From positions 1 through 64,000 of the forward strand of contig NW_002476567.1 of assembly GCF_000189635.1 (NCBI RefSeq): a stretch of 64,000 nucleotides of DNA, in the 5' to 3' direction. Origin of the DNA: Tetrahymena thermophila SB210 (Eukaryota > Ciliophora > Oligohymenophorea > Hymenostomatida > Tetrahymenidae). Shown piece by piece: positions 27,625-41,552 of the stretch; the stretch's first letter is position 1; each line of letters begins with the position of its first letter. A program made the translations under genes and the position numbers. Below the pieces are notes generated by a model. That model saw nothing but the letters and a program-made list of their open reading frames with translations. It did no database searches and had not been told where the DNA came from.

Positions 27625-30600
27625 ATGTTCGGTAATACAGGAGGAGGTGGACTATTTGGAAATACTTAGACTTAACAAACCGGAGGAGGACTTTTCGGTT
27701 AACCTTAATAAACCTAATTCGGTTAAACTGGTGCCACCGGTGGTGGTCTCTTTGGTGGTGCTACCAACACCTTTGGAGGTGGTGGCGGCGGAGGTTTATT
27801 TGGTGGAAATAATAATCAATAAACCAACCCTACAGCTGGTGGTGGAATATTTGGTTAAGGTACCACTGGTAATAAATTTAAAAAACATATTAAAATAAAA
27901 ATTAAGCAAATATTTAGGAATAGAATTTAAATAAAAACAAGAATTGCATTTATGATATGAATCAAGCAAGTTTAAAAATGACATTTTTAATTAATAGTCA
28001 ATTTGTAAATTTTGATAGCAAATAAATGATTTTGATTTTTTAGATAATTTGAAAAATATGAATGTTGTATAGGCACATTTAAAACGAATGCCTTTTTATG
28101 AATTTAAAATAAAAGGGAAAATAAGCTAAATAGTTTGTAAAAAAATTTTAGCATTTAATTTTAAACTATTTTAAAAAATGTGTTTTTGAGTTTTTAATCT
28201 AGTGAAATACTTATTAGAAAATTTGATATTATATTTACTTAATAAAAATAATCAATAAAGTGGCTTTAAACAAGCTTTTTATTCATATTTTTATTTATTA
28301 AAAAGTAATTTAATGATATATTCTACTCTACCTAATAAAACTTGCTTTATTTTATATTATTTAGATAAGCAAAAATTTATATTATTTTATATTTAAATTA
28401 GGTCTTGGAGGAGCACCTGCTCAAACAGGAGGTGGTTTATTTGGAGCACCATAAAATAATCAATAAGGAGGTGGATTATTTGGAGGTGGAACAACTACTG
28501 GAGGTGGCATGTTTGGAAATCAGGCTAATACTCAAACAGGTGGTGGTGGTCTATTTGGTGGACCATCATAACCTACAACCTAACCACCTGCATTTAGTCT
28601 CAACAACCCAACAACTGGAGGAGGCGGATTATTTGGTAAATATATATTTAAATTTAAAATTAATTTAATATGAATATAAAATATTTATTTGTTTATGTTG
28701 ATTAACAACTTGAATTGGCTGTCATCATTAGAAACCCATTTCAATTTAAGATGATAATTTTATTGTAGACGTACTTTGGTTATTTACGAATAACCTGTCT
28801 ACACTAAGTTTTCAAATTAAAAGCAGATCAAGTATATAAATATCCGCTCTTTTTTCAAAAATATAAAAAATATATTCAAGATAAGAATTTAATAATTAGA
28901 ATAATAAGAAACTCACTATTGATTAATAAAATAAACAAACAAATAAATAAACAAATATTAACTTTACTGCTAATTTTATTAAAATTTGACGACAATATTA
29001 CTATGAATTAATATATGTATAATTAAAATAAATTAGGCTAACCTGCAAATACTATGGGTGGTAACAATGGAGGATTGTTTGGTGGCTAAACAAATTCTTT
29101 TGGAGCAAATAATAATATGCTTGGAAATAATAATAGACCATAAGGTGCTGGAATTTTTGGAGGAGCTACTACTACTGCTCCTACTGGAAATACAGGAATG
29201 TTTGGAGGTAAATTATTTATAATTTTTTATTTAAATTAACAAATTTTTATATATTAAGGTATTGGAGCAAACAATGGTGGTGGAGGCTTATTCGGCATGA
29301 ATAACACTAATACTAATCCCACAGGTGGTTTTGGTGCTACTAATCCTACCGCTGGAGGTGGAGGCTTATTTGGAGGCGGTGCTACTACTACTGGTGGTGG
29401 TGGATTATTCGGAGGTGGTAATACTTAAGGTGGAGGCTTACTAGGAACTGCTAATACAACTGCTGGTGGTCTTCTTGGTGGAGGATTTAATATGAATAAT
29501 AATACAGGTGGTATTTTAGGATAAACTAATAATTAATTTGGACTTGGTAGCTTTGGAACTAATAATAATGCAGCAGCTGCACCCTTTTAACCTAAAGCCT
29601 CAGCAAATGGTGTTCTCACTAAGCCTAATGAAAAGAATTTATGCTATGCTATTTCAAATGGAACTGATTTTTGTATATTTGAATTAGCTTTGACATAAAG
29701 AAAACTAGTTAAGGCTGGATAACTAAAACCTGGAGCTCAATAAGCTGGTGGTATGTTTGGTCAGCCTGCTTAAGGAGGTAATGGTCTTTTTGGTGGCGGT
29801 GGTGCTGCTACTACAACTCCATTTGGTGGTGCATAAAATGGTAATCTATTTGGAGGATAAAACACTCAAGCATAAGGAGGTGGTCTATTTGGTGCTCCAG
29901 TAAACAATGCTGCCACAGGAGCAGGTGGCGGATTATTTGGAGCAAAACCTGCAGCAACTACTACAGGAGGAGGACTGTTTGGATAAATGCCTGCATGTAA
30001 CTCAATTAATTTATATATAATATCATATTTAAAAAAATTAATTTGATTGATTTATTTAAAATAAATTATCAATAATTTTGGAGAAATTTTTTTTAATTTT
30101 TTTTATATAAACATTTCTCATTTGGAAAATTTATATTTTAAGTATTATTTTTAACATATTTTATTACTTTAATTATTAGAGACAGGAGGTTTCCTTGGTA
30201 ATACTGCTACTTAACCTGCCGGAGGTGGTTTATTTGGAGGTGCTACAACAACTTAGGCTCCAGGTGGTGGTGGTGGTGGTGGACTCTTCGGAGGTAATAC
30301 TACTGCGGCTACTACTGGAGGTGGTTTATTTGGAGGAAATACTTAAACTGGAGGAGCTACAGGAGGATTATTTGGAGGATAACAACCTAATAACTAAGGA
30401 GGTTTATTCTTGAATACTGGAAATGCTAATAATGCTAATACTGGAGGTGGACTATTTGGTGGAGCTACTACTACACCTGCTACTGGTGGTGGCTTGTTTG
30501 GAGGTTCTACTAATACCTAACCTGGATTGGCTACAGGTGGCGGTCTATTTGGTAATAATTAAGGTGCTTCTTAACCTGCAGCTTAAGGTGGTCTATTTGG

Positions 30601-32110
30601 AGGTGCTGCCCCCTAACAAAATAGTTTATTTGGAGGAGCTACTGCTGGAGGATAAACCGGTGGCTTATTTGGAGGAGCTACAGGAGCCACTCAACAATAA
30701 GGAGGTGGCTTATTTGGCTAAACAGCTTCTAATCCTACTTAAGGAGGAGGTCTATTTGGAGCAGCAAATCCAGGTTTAGGAGGAGCTGCAGCAGGCACAT
30801 AAGTAGCTTAACCTGGACTCAATGGATTCTAATCACTAATTTAACTATTAGAATAAACATAGAATTAAAATAATGATAAATTTGCTTTAGATGACGACAC
30901 TGAATAAAATTGGGTCTATGGAAAGTTAAGAGATGGCTATTAAGGGGGTAGTTTAGGCTACTTCTAAGGTGGAGATAGCTACTCATAATCTGGCAATAAA
31001 TTTATCTAGCTTGAATAATAGAGTTTATATGGATATTAAAAAAAGAAATAAGCTTACAATTAATTCAAGAACTTAGCTCATCGTGATGAAAAGGAAAAGA
31101 AAGACGAAATGAAAAAACTTCTCTCGTCTTTCTCTTCCTCCTTTGTAGGAATAGGTTCAGAGTAAAAAAAATAAGTTAATTTATCATCTTAAAGTTAAGC
31201 TTTACCAACTCGTCTACAACAACGTAAACTATCAGGTTCCTCTGAAATTTCTCATGTCAGTGAAAAGTTAAAATAGATAGAAAAAAGTGATCTTTGCATC
31301 GATTTCATTAAATCTAGAACAAGCAATCGTATCAGAATACCTGTTAAACCTCGTTATACTTTTGGAGATGTCAAACAAAAAATACTTAATGAATTAATTA
31401 ACGACAATGAAATAAATGTAAGAAACTTCCGTCTTCAAGCTCGTCTGAAAGGGCCTAATAAAGCCCCAAAACCATTACGTGATACTGATCCTGTATTCTA
31501 AAATAAAAATTTACCTTTTGAAAATATTGACTATATTGAATTAGTTGAAAGATCAGGTAATATATCTAGTTTGAATGCCACTCTAAATAACAACAATAAC
31601 TCGTTTGTGCTAAATAATATTCCAAATGATGAAATAGATGATAGAAATTCTCTTTAAAATAACTCTAGACCTATTGATTAAAAACCTTTACTTAAAGCTA
31701 GATCTCAACGTATAAATTTACCATTTAGATTCTCATCCATGCCTTCAGTTGACGAAATGGAGAAGTTTACTGAATAGCAGTTATCCTAGGTTGAAAACTT
31801 TGTTTTAGAAAATGAATATGCTAGAATAGTATTTTAGGAGCCTGTTAATTTATATAACTTAGATCTATCTCAGTTAATATTCGAAGAATCTAGGATTTCT
31901 TTAGAGTAAGTTCCTGAAAGTGATCGTTTAAATAAAAAATGCATAATTGAATTCAAAAAATTCGGTTTGAAACAGCTTAACTCAGGTAAATCAAAAGAAG
32001 AAGTTAAAACATAGGTTGAAAGGCTAGTCAAAAAGAAAAATTTACAATTAGTTAAGCCATATGATGTAGATAATACTAAATTGGTTTATATACAAGATAA
32101 ATTTTATTGA
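27625..32110 (+). CDS. Nup98-type GLFG nucleoporin (macronuclear class)
   Basis: Exons 27625-27868, 28402-28635, 29037-29207, 29259-29996 and 30180-32110 encode 1105 residues. The first two thirds are Gly-rich with roughly 25-30 GLFG repeats plus GIFG/GMFG/FLG variants, the phase that gates transport through nuclear pores. One non-repeat insert (about residues 325-375, with CYAISNGTDFCIFELAL) could stand in for the Gle2-binding GLEBS segment. The C-terminus has the Nup98 autoproteolytic fold (SMPSVDEMEKF, then PVNLYNLDLSQLIFEE). The protein stops at KFY, where Nup98 orthologues have the HF|S self-cleavage site and continue into Nup96. Published work on Tetrahymena ties GLFG-type Nup98 to the macronucleus and NIFN-type to the micronucleus, so this should be a MacNup98; A or B cannot be told here. 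Confidence 0.92.
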
Positions 32111-32735
32111 ATATAAAAATTAATTGTATTAATATTGTTTTTCTGAAAAGCAAATTAACTTTAGAAAGCTTTAATATTAGAATAGCTATTTCAAACCTTA
32201 GTTTTTTTTATCAAAAGGGAGATCTCTTATTTGAATAATAAATTTAAGTTTATTCTATTATCAATACTATGTTTTATTTATGTTATATATATTTCGTTTT
32301 TCAATTGAATATTTTACAACTTCATTAATTAAAATTTAAATTATTAAAAAGTGTTTAAAATTTCTAATTTTTATTTAAATATTGTAATTTTTTTACAAAA
32401 AAGCTAATATTTTGGCTTCATCAAACAATTAAAATGGCAAATTTTCAAATGTAATATTTTTAATTGACAATAATTAATCCAATAAAAATGATAAAATATT
32501 GAAATGGTTAAATTTTATCATTTAATTTCAAAATTTATCAATAATATTTAAAGCTATTTTATTATTAATAATTAATAATGAAAAATTTTAGAAAAATTAA
32601 ATTGGTAAAAAAAATTTTTTTAAAACTTAATTTTATTAAACACTCATTATTAGTTTGTAAAATTTATTGATTTACAATTAATTAATTTATTATTAACATG
32701 GTATATAAAAATATAAAAAGATTTTCACTTTTAAA
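32111..32735. other. Intergenic, convergent gene ends
   Basis: AT-rich spacer between the convergent Nup98 and PHD-protein genes. Nothing recognisable beyond presumed 3' UTRs. Confidence 0.6.
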
Positions 32736-35700
32736 TCATTTTTGAAAGGAAAAAAAGTTATGAATTAAATTTGCATGCTCTTTTTGCTTTATATTCACTT
32801 TGGTAAGTGTAGAAAATCCTATAATTTCAAATTTCGAATTGAGATCACAAATTTAAAAGTTAAGAGGTATTTCTTTTGAGAAGTCTTGGTTTTAGCTTAG
32901 CTTATACTTTATCAACCTAAAAGAAGGGACTTACTTATCAATGTTGTTTTTTAAGCATTTTTAAAAATTTTAACTTTTGATATTTGGTAAGCACTTCAGA
33001 TCTAATATTTAATCAAAATAATGCAGTTGTTGTCTATATTTTTCTATCTTTATTTTTTTCTTTTACTAAATTTGTTATTCTAACATCTCTTTTCTACTCA
33101 TTAATCTTTTTAACTCCTTTTATTAATACATCTCAAAATTTTAATGATTTAGAATTGAGTATTTTTTGAGTTTAGAGTCTTCCTTTAAAAAGAAAATTTT
33201 TTATTCTAAAATATTTATATTAGATTCCAACTAGAATATTGTTTTGCTTTAACTTTACTCCTCTTTTTCATCATAAAAAAAATGAGACGTTAAATCAGGT
33301 AAGTCTATTGGTATATCATCTTCAATATCTTCGTCTTCCTCAACTTGTTTAGACTCTAAATTTTCCTTATTTTCATATTAATTTAACTTATCTATGATAT
33401 ATCCTAAGTCTTACAATTCCTCTTATTCTGTTAGTGAGGAATCTAGCATTAGTTAAAAAGAATCATTGTTATATACACTATTTTCTTCTTATAATGATTC
33501 ATCTTCTCGTTAATCAAGGTTTCTATAGTTTATTTTTTTTTATTTTTACTAAATATTTTTTTTATTTTTGTTTCCTTCTTCAGCAGAGCTTTCTAGGTCA
33601 TCAAATTTCAAACTCTTTTCACACTTAACTTAATTTTGATCATCTTCCCATTTAATTTTTTTTTTGGGTTTACTTTTTGAATAGAAGTAATCGCTTAATC
33701 CACTGTCTTCATCATTACTTTAATAGATATTTTTATCTTCTTCATCGTTGGAGAAAATGTTTTCTTTAGATTTCTTAAATTTATTCTATTTCTAGCTATT
33801 TGGTTTATTTTTTGTTTATTTTTATTTTTTTGTAGATGAAGAAAACAGATTTATTTCTTCTATTTGCTTAGTATCAGAAGAGGATTATTTGGATTCATTA
33901 CTTGTCACATCTTTCTCTTTTAGTGAGGATTTCTTCTGTTCATAAATAGTAAATATATTATTATCAAGTGAGACAGGTGCTCTTTTCACTCTACTAGATC
34001 TCCTAAGCTAATTTTATTATTCTTATTCACTATTTTCACTGCTACTTTCTCTTGTATTTTGAAAACTTTCATCTGATTATTTGCTCTCATTACATTTTTC
34101 ATTTATATTCTTTTTATTGAATTTTTCTCTCTTTGCTTGCTTATCTAATATTCTCGTTTCTATTTCGGTTTCTTAATTGTTATTTCCTTGTAAGAAATCT
34201 TTTTCTTCCTCTTATTCTTCATCATCAGAATTTGCTTTAAAAATTTTTTTTTGTTATAGTTTTTTCACTTTCTTTTTCTATGGGGAAGGCAAATCTAAGC
34301 CAAGCTCTCTTTTAAGTACATTTTATATATTCTTTTGTGACTTAGTTTGTTTTTGCTGTTCTTTTTAATTTAATATTTTTGGTTAAAGATTTTCCAGTTT
34401 TTCATTGCTCAAAGATTTTTTTTAGGTTATTTTGTTCTCGAATTCTTTTTTCTAGTTCATAAATTTATCTAAAAATATTTTTTCTAACTCTATTGCTTTG
34501 TAGTTTACAATTTATTTTTATTTTTCTAAAGAATTTTATTTTATGTTGCTTTAAAATTGTTATTTGAGATCAATATCATTTTTTACTATAAGCCTTTATT
34601 GCTCAAATATATTTAACTTATAAATGTTGTCTGTTTCATCATCTTAATTGTTTTAATCTATTGCTTAAAATTTATCACATTTATTCTCATCAGACTATAC
34701 ATTTTTGAGGTCTTAGCTTTTTTATTTTCCTTTTTCATGTTGACTTTCAAATTTTAAATTAGACTAATTCCAATTACTAAAATGAATTGATGCTGGTTAA
34801 TTTTGGTTTTAGTTTTATACAACACTGTTATTTTTTTTACTCACTTCCTATTAAGAGCTGTCTATGCTTGAGCTAGGTTCTTTGCTTTCTTTTTATCTTT
34901 TAGGGTCATTTTTTTGATAATAAAACTATTCTAAATTTGAAATCCCAACACTAATATCTTGAATTTTATGACTTAAAACATCTTTGCTAATTTATGAATC
35001 TTTTATTTCCTTATTTTAGTTTAGTTAGACAGACATTTAATCTTTGTTTTTGTTTTAAGGGCCATATTCATCTATCATTTCTATTTTTACATTATATAGA
35101 AAAGATAAAATATATTCAGAATTCATTAGTTTTAGTTATTAATTTAATAGAAATAAAGGATTAAATTTTACACTGTATCCAATCATCGTAATTCTTTTGT
35201 TCTTCTTCTGTATTCATTTTTCTATATAAATAAAATAAATTTACCATATTTTCTATATAAAATGAATATACAATTAGCTGTAAATCTGTTATTTATCATT
35301 AAAAAAGCCATAAGATTATTTTTATTAAAAGATCTGAGCAATATGATTATTGCATATAATGTAGTAATAAGTAATATTTTCTTCTTTATCTGAATATCTC
35401 ACAGATTAGTTTTAATGGATAAGTCTCATTCCTTATTGATAGTATATCATTTTTTTTTCTGCTGCACATAATGGGTGGTAGAACTGTTTGCATGAGGGAA
35501 ATTATTTGTTTTGGTGTTCACACTTTATTTTTATAAAATATTTCTTAAATTAGGTTACTATGTATGTGTCTGGCATCGTAATTTTATCTATCAGAATGTT
35601 AATTTTATTGAATAAAATTTTAATTTGTATTAAATTACTTAAATGAGAAGGCCATTTCCTTGATTGCACTAAGAGCATTTATACTTCTTACCTTAGTTAC

Positions 35701-36758
35701 TTTTTTTCTTATAATCCTCTTCATCCCAAATAAGTAAGAATTTAAAATGGTAGATAAAGAGACAAGAAGAGCTATTTATACAGAGGGGATGTGCAAAAAC
35801 TCTTTTGATATATTTATTGTTTTTTATTTGTTCCTCATTTAACAATAGCACAGGTGTTTTATCTATAAAGTATTCGTAGTCTGAATATTGTTTATTTTTC
35901 TTAGAAGAAAATTTTACTCTTCTAGAATCAAAGTAAAAGCATTTCATCATACCTATATCTCTTTAACATATTAAGCATTATATATCTATTTCTGGGTTTA
36001 TTTCTCTTTCTAAACAGCTTTCACACTTTACAAAAGTAAAATTGCACTCATCTTCGGTTTCTTATTCTTAAAATTAAAAAAATAAATTAATAAGCTATTT
36101 AAATTATGGTTATGAATTAATTATTTGGTAGTTGGAGAAATAAAATGGATTTATTTATAATTTAAAAATTGAAAAATCAAAAAAATGTTTTCTTCTTCTA
36201 AATAATTTAATCAAAGATTAATGAAAAAAATTTGTGCACATTATTTGATAATTGCTTACTATTTATAAGATCAAACTAGTCTTAAGACACACTATAACAA
36301 AGCTTATGTAAAAAGGAATTGCATTCTTCACAATAAAGCATTTCATTTTCTTCTGTTATTTAACTATCAAAGCAGTTGTCACACTTTCTGGGATCTTTTT
36401 CATAATCTTTGCAATGGAAGTAGTTAAAATAAGGTTTGCTTTTTAAAATACTATCATTTTATTATATTTTTCTGTAAAGCATTTTTCTTTAAATATCTTT
36501 AAAATTATATTTGTTTTATATATTTGACGGTTAATCTTAGCTAGTAGGCTAATTTTGAGAGATTTTGCTAATTTTCTGCCTAGGTGTGACTTTTTTATTT
36601 TTCTTAGTAATGTACTTGGTCTTATTTTACTTCTTTTGAGTGTTAATTCTTGAAGACGAAGTTAATTATTTAGCTTATATAACAACAACGTTCTCTTTTT
36701 TATTTTTATTTACTTTCTAATTTTTTGAGGGTAATTTTTTATAAACACTCCTTGTCAT
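32736..36758 (-). CDS. PHD / zinc-knuckle / extended-PHD (PZP) chromatin protein
   Basis: Exons 36758-36260, 36066-35639, 35522-35272, 35221-35172 and 35080-32736 give 1190 residues. A complete PHD finger lies at Cys126-Cys184 (C-x2-C, C-x2-C, H-x2-C, C-x2-C). A zinc-knuckle segment CLIC...MMKC...AHPLC follows, then an extended PHD (KCSQCNQGNGLLIQCEH, FYHPLCA, and a final CNNH). This order is the PZP module of BRPF, JADE and AF10 proteins, which reads histone H3 tails and DNA. The rest is about 780 residues of highly charged Glu/Lys/Gln/Ser sequence with no visible enzymatic domain. Residue spacing in the knuckle is stretched by about 50 residues relative to animal proteins. Likely nuclear histone reader; partners unknown. 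The ATG at 35126 falls in an intron of this model. Confidence 0.85.
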
Positions 36759-37449
36759 TTTATTAGAATGATTTTATGAATTTAATTAATTTAATAAATT
36801 TTAAAGAAAAGACATCATTATATTTTCAAAATTAATTAATAACATACTTGTAATTAGTCATTATAAATAGAGTGAATTTTTCTTGAGCTAATTGATTTAT
36901 TTATATGTAGCAAACTAAATATTTAATAATCTAATTTTATTTTTTTAAAAAAGTAAAATAAATTTTTAAAATAAGTAAAATTTAACTATGAATTTTTTAA
37001 ATTTTTTTAAATTTTGAAAAAATAAATTATTTTTTAATCATTTTATTTAATAGAGAAAATAAAAAAAAAAGTAATCTTATTTGTTTCTCCTAAAATTTAT
37101 CTACTGAAATCGTATAAAGATAGAGTAAAAATAACCTTATCTAATTAAATTTAAGAAGAATAAAAAATAAAATTGCTTGGGGATAATAATAATAATCAAT
37201 GAAAATTTCCATTTTAATTAAAAAGGAGATAATTTGAGATTTTCCCTCTTTATTTTTCTTTTCACATTTACACTTATCATAATAAGTAAAAATATTAATT
37301 GTAAGACTCAAAATTTACCTCTGCTTTTTTTTGATTTCTAAAAAAACTGAAATTTTCCTTCAAATTTTATAGTTATTTTTAAAGAATGCCTCACATACAA
37401 AAAAAATCATGAAAAAATAATTTATCACCAAAAAAACTAAATTGCTTAA
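36759..37449. other. Intergenic spacer
   Basis: AT-rich tract upstream of both the minus-strand PHD gene and the plus-strand decayed gene. No coding frame or structured element seen. Confidence 0.55.
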
Positions 37450-40100
37450 ATGAAGGAGTAATAGGAGAGGATGCATTGTAATAATTGAATAATAAATAAA
37501 TTATTATTTAGAAAACTTTTCTTTCTTTATTGCTAGATAAAGCTATTATTTACCTGAATTTCCACCCTAATAAGCTTTTGTCAAAGTCTATGAAGTAATT
37601 CTGAGGAGTAAAATGTTTAAATTCAAAATTTGAAAATTAAAATAGAATAGTAAATTTGAATAGTGTAATCTACACGTTTAATGTTTTGATAAAAGATATT
37701 GAAGGTAAATGGATGATATTTTATTGAATAGATAAAGACTGCAAGGAATTATAGACTACAAAATTCGAATTCAGGATGATAATCAAATTTACTATTTTAT
37801 TCTAAAAAGAGAAAAACCTTCTATTTTATTTGATAATTAGAATGCTTTTCAAGTAAAATAATAATCTAAAGCAACTATTATTTTTATTATATGTGCAAAG
37901 GGGTAGGAAATAAATGACTAATTATAATAAGATTATGAAAATTAAGATGAAAATTATTGTTTTAAAGTTGCATTCACCTTCTAAAAATACACTCCGCAAA
38001 TAAAAAAATTATTAATAAGAATCGATGGAAAATAAATATGTTTATAAATCATTTGTATTTAATGTGGATAAAGTATAAAAAGATTATTGCGTGTTTTGTA
38101 CTATTAAGGTATAGATGAAATTGTTTTATTCAAACTAATTGGTGCTTGATTAAAATAAAAATATTTGATCTACAGATTTTCTTAAAAACTATCTATTTAT
38201 TTTTGTATATAAATAATTTTCCGCAGGTAAAGTATCATCAATAATATTGTTAATTGTAGTAGCAGTTTAGTTCTATTTTTCACTTATATGTAATAATTTA
38301 TTGATTGATTTCTGCATTACATATTTTACTACTTTATATTAACTAATAGTAATTCTTTGCAATAGACGAAAACCAACTATAAATAAATTTCAATACAAAA
38401 TTTCTACAAAAATTAGTGTAAAAGAAGCTTTATACTATCATTAGATACGAATTTTAATCTATGGAAATTGAAGAATTTTTATATTAGCTATTTTAATATA
38501 ATCTTTAGTATCATCCACCATTAATTAACATCACTCTAATAGAACCAAGATAATAATTTAAAAAATTTAAAATAATTCGCTGTTTAATGTCATATTAATC
38601 AGTGAAGATATACTTAATTTACTTGCGTTCTGTTATTTTAATCGTTTAGGCTTTATTTTATAAATGGGTAAATAAATATTTTTGGATATTTTTTTTCATT
38701 TTTTTACAAATGTTAAACAGCAACAGTAATAGTAACACTTCTTGCTTTTTGTTTGACAATCAAAGTAAAAATAAATCTTACATAAAAAGTGAAACTTTTT
38801 TTTATCAAAAAAGAAAAATTAAAAGCAAATATTTTATGAAACTGATAAATATAATATAAAATTAAGTTATATTTAGAAATATAGAAGGAATGATACTGTC
38901 ATAAAAGAAAATTATGACGACATATGAAAAAGTTATAAACATTAATACATAATGTCTGTTAAAAAATGATACAGTTGTCAAAATAAATACCATAAGAGCT
39001 TTTAAACAATTGTAATAAAAGCATGGTGAATTATTTAAAAATAATACAATTTAATTCTCTTTTCAATAAATTATCTGTGGAAAAAACAATTTCTTAGTAA
39101 AATATTCTAAAATATTAATCAAAGATAAGTGTTTTCTTAAATTTTTTGAGTGGTGAGAGTACTTTATATCTTTTACTTTATGTATAAGAAAATATGAGTT
39201 TGTTGTTGACTTAGTAATCACTCAAACCATTCTAACTTATTTATAATACTCTCAATAGAGGCTTTATGTTTTATATGCAGTTACAAAATTATATATATAG
39301 ATAATTCTGATTAATATACCCTAACAGAAGCAAATATACTATTTCGATCCTCCCTTCCTTACTTTATTTTTAGATCCAAAAATCAAAGAATAGCAATGAA
39401 GGGTTGTAAACTAAAAATGATGAACTATTAAAAAATAATAATATTTGGTCAAAGCTGATTGACCTCTATTTTTTTAATTTTGTCAAGCATATAACGAAGA
39501 AAAAAATTCTTTAAGTTGCAAAAATTAATTGGTTAGAATAGATAATATTAACAAACCTACAAATGTTAGAGTAAACACTAAGCAAAACAAAAGAATGAAA
39601 GACTGAATAGTACTATTAGAGATAAGTATGTAGATCGAATAAAATTAGTGGAAATTATTAAAAGTAAGAAATTCAGATAGATTTTTAGTAAATTTGTTCT
39701 TTCTCAAGTTTATATAATTAGTATGAAGATATTCATTAAAATAATCTGCTATCTTTTTGCAGTCATCTGTAAATTTTTTTGTAAAAAAATTAACTTTATA
39801 TCTTCATAGATAAATATATGCTTTACAGTAGATAAAAACCACTTTTTTTGTTATTATTTTTTAGAAACGAAAAGTTCAAAGTTTTCTATTTCTAAGATGA
39901 AAGAAGGAGTATTCGAATTTAGAAAATAGAAGTACTTCAATAAAACTCGAATTTAACATACTATAGATAATGAAAATTAGATAAATTTATTACTTCAAAG
40001 ATCTTTTAAATCATTTGAGAATGTTTAATAGGTTAATAGTTTTAATATTCCTACCTGCACCGAACTTCACTGCTTTATATAATTTGTATTAACTTTACTA
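37450..40100 (+). pseudogene. Decayed multi-exon membrane-protein gene
   Basis: A series of plus-strand segments with coding character cannot be joined into one frame. A possible start at 37450 (MKEQQERMHQ, intron 37478-37511) leads to LPEFPPQQAFVKVYEV. An open frame at 37709-38149 splices in phase to a hydrophobic exon near 38228 (SIILLIVVAVQFYF); another membrane-like exon lies near 38719 (VIVTLLAFCL). Then come an in-frame TGA at 39154-39156 within an otherwise continuous frame, a one-base shift near 39596 (SKTKE to ERLNSTIRDKYVDR) and a two-base TA insertion near 39713 (VLSQVY to NQYEDIHQ). The cytoplasmic-looking tail ends around 40100. Three lesions close together argue for a pseudogene; sequencing errors or a wrong model are alternatives. 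Family not recognised. Confidence 0.45.
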
Positions 40101-41552
40101 AAAAATTTTTTATATTATAAAATTTCCACTTTGAATTCAAATTCAGGCTTAAATTGCCTTCTGAAAATTTATGAATAAATGTTTTAAGTTAAAAAATATA
40201 GTTAAAAATTGAAAATAACAATAATCCAATTAAAATTCTCCTAGCCATCCACTATAACGAATGATGAATTTTCATGAAATTCGAATAAATCTATTTATAA
40301 ATGAAAGAGTCAATATTACAATATTTTTCATTTGAATACATACAGTATTAAAGAAAAAAAACTAGGATCTTAATTTTTAATACTTTTTGTTGTAACGTAT
40401 ATCAAATATCTCCTAACTCAGACAATATATGTTTACAGTTGTTAGATAAAACAAACCCCAACGGTGTTGTGTTTTATAGAAAGATTTCTAAATTAAAGAA
40501 AGGGAAATTACTATTTAGATAATATCTATTAAATATCTGATTGAGAGTTTGTTTAATTAGCTTTTATTCAAACGTACATACATACATAGATAGATACATA
40601 AATATTAAAGAAGTGAAAAGAAATATCTTATATTGATTAGCGAGAGATTACAATTAATTAAATTATCTATCTTTTTTGCATTTTTTGATATACAATAATA
40701 CAAGCCAGCTTGTTTGTAATTAGTATAATTGGGAAATAAAAAATAGTTTGTTATACTAAAATACCTACTGCTTTTTTATTATTGATTTGTAAATTATTTG
40801 AAGTCTCCATTGAGTAGATAGATAATTATTATAATTAAATCTTATTTTTTTATTTATTTTCTCTTATGAAGTTATTTAATCTCCTTATCTTCATTTGCTT
40901 AAAGTGAATAGATAAACAAACACAATTCATACATAATATTTGCTTTAATTATTAAAAATTGTTTAGCTTTTTCATAGTTTTCCCATGTTAAATTTTAAAA
41001 AAAATTTGATTTTTTTATCTATTACTTCAGCTCTTAACACAAAGCTGGCTGATACTTTTTCCTCATTTATTTTTTTGACTTTTTCCATCAAAAGTCTATA
41101 AACTAGAAAATATTTCAACTTATGATAGATAAAAATAGATAAGCAAATGATCAATAGCTTTATGAACACAGAGTAAAATTTAGAAATTGAATACGAAAAA
41201 TTTAATAAAAAATGATTAAGAGAAACAAAAAGAATATTTTGAAAAGATTAAATTTAAAAGAAATATTTTATACTTAAAATTTTGTAATGGATTATTTACA
41301 TGTTTAATAAAATATAGACAAATATGTTAGTATGTATTATAGAGATTTCATAATTGTTATTTAATATTAATTGGTTGATTTTTAGTTAGATTGATTGATT
41401 GATTATATATCCTATTGAAACTGTAGTATTCTGGTTTATGACTTTTTAATTTGGGTAAGAGGGAAAATGGTAAGAGATTGAGGGAATTTTTTATATTTTA
41501 GTTATTATTTTTAGAAGCATTCATTCATTCATTAATCTATTTTTCTTTTGTA
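40101..41552. other. Intergenic tract
   Basis: About 1.45 kb of AT-rich DNA after the decayed gene. It includes a short CATA/GATA simple repeat near 40576-40599. A frame at 39900-40275 stays open past the decayed gene but loses coding character. Nothing else supported. Confidence 0.5.

Noticed and set aside
30195..30779. Val/Leu-rich frames antagonistic to the GLFG frame
   Set aside because: Off-frame translation of the glycine-rich nucleoporin repeats.
35081..35126. ATG at 35126 as the start of a separate 796-residue gene
   Set aside because: The frame joins in phase to the upstream PHD exons through an intron at 35081-35171, and the combined length is a multiple of three.
40456..40461. 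Internal CCCCAA
   Set aside because: A single unit, not an array; chance.
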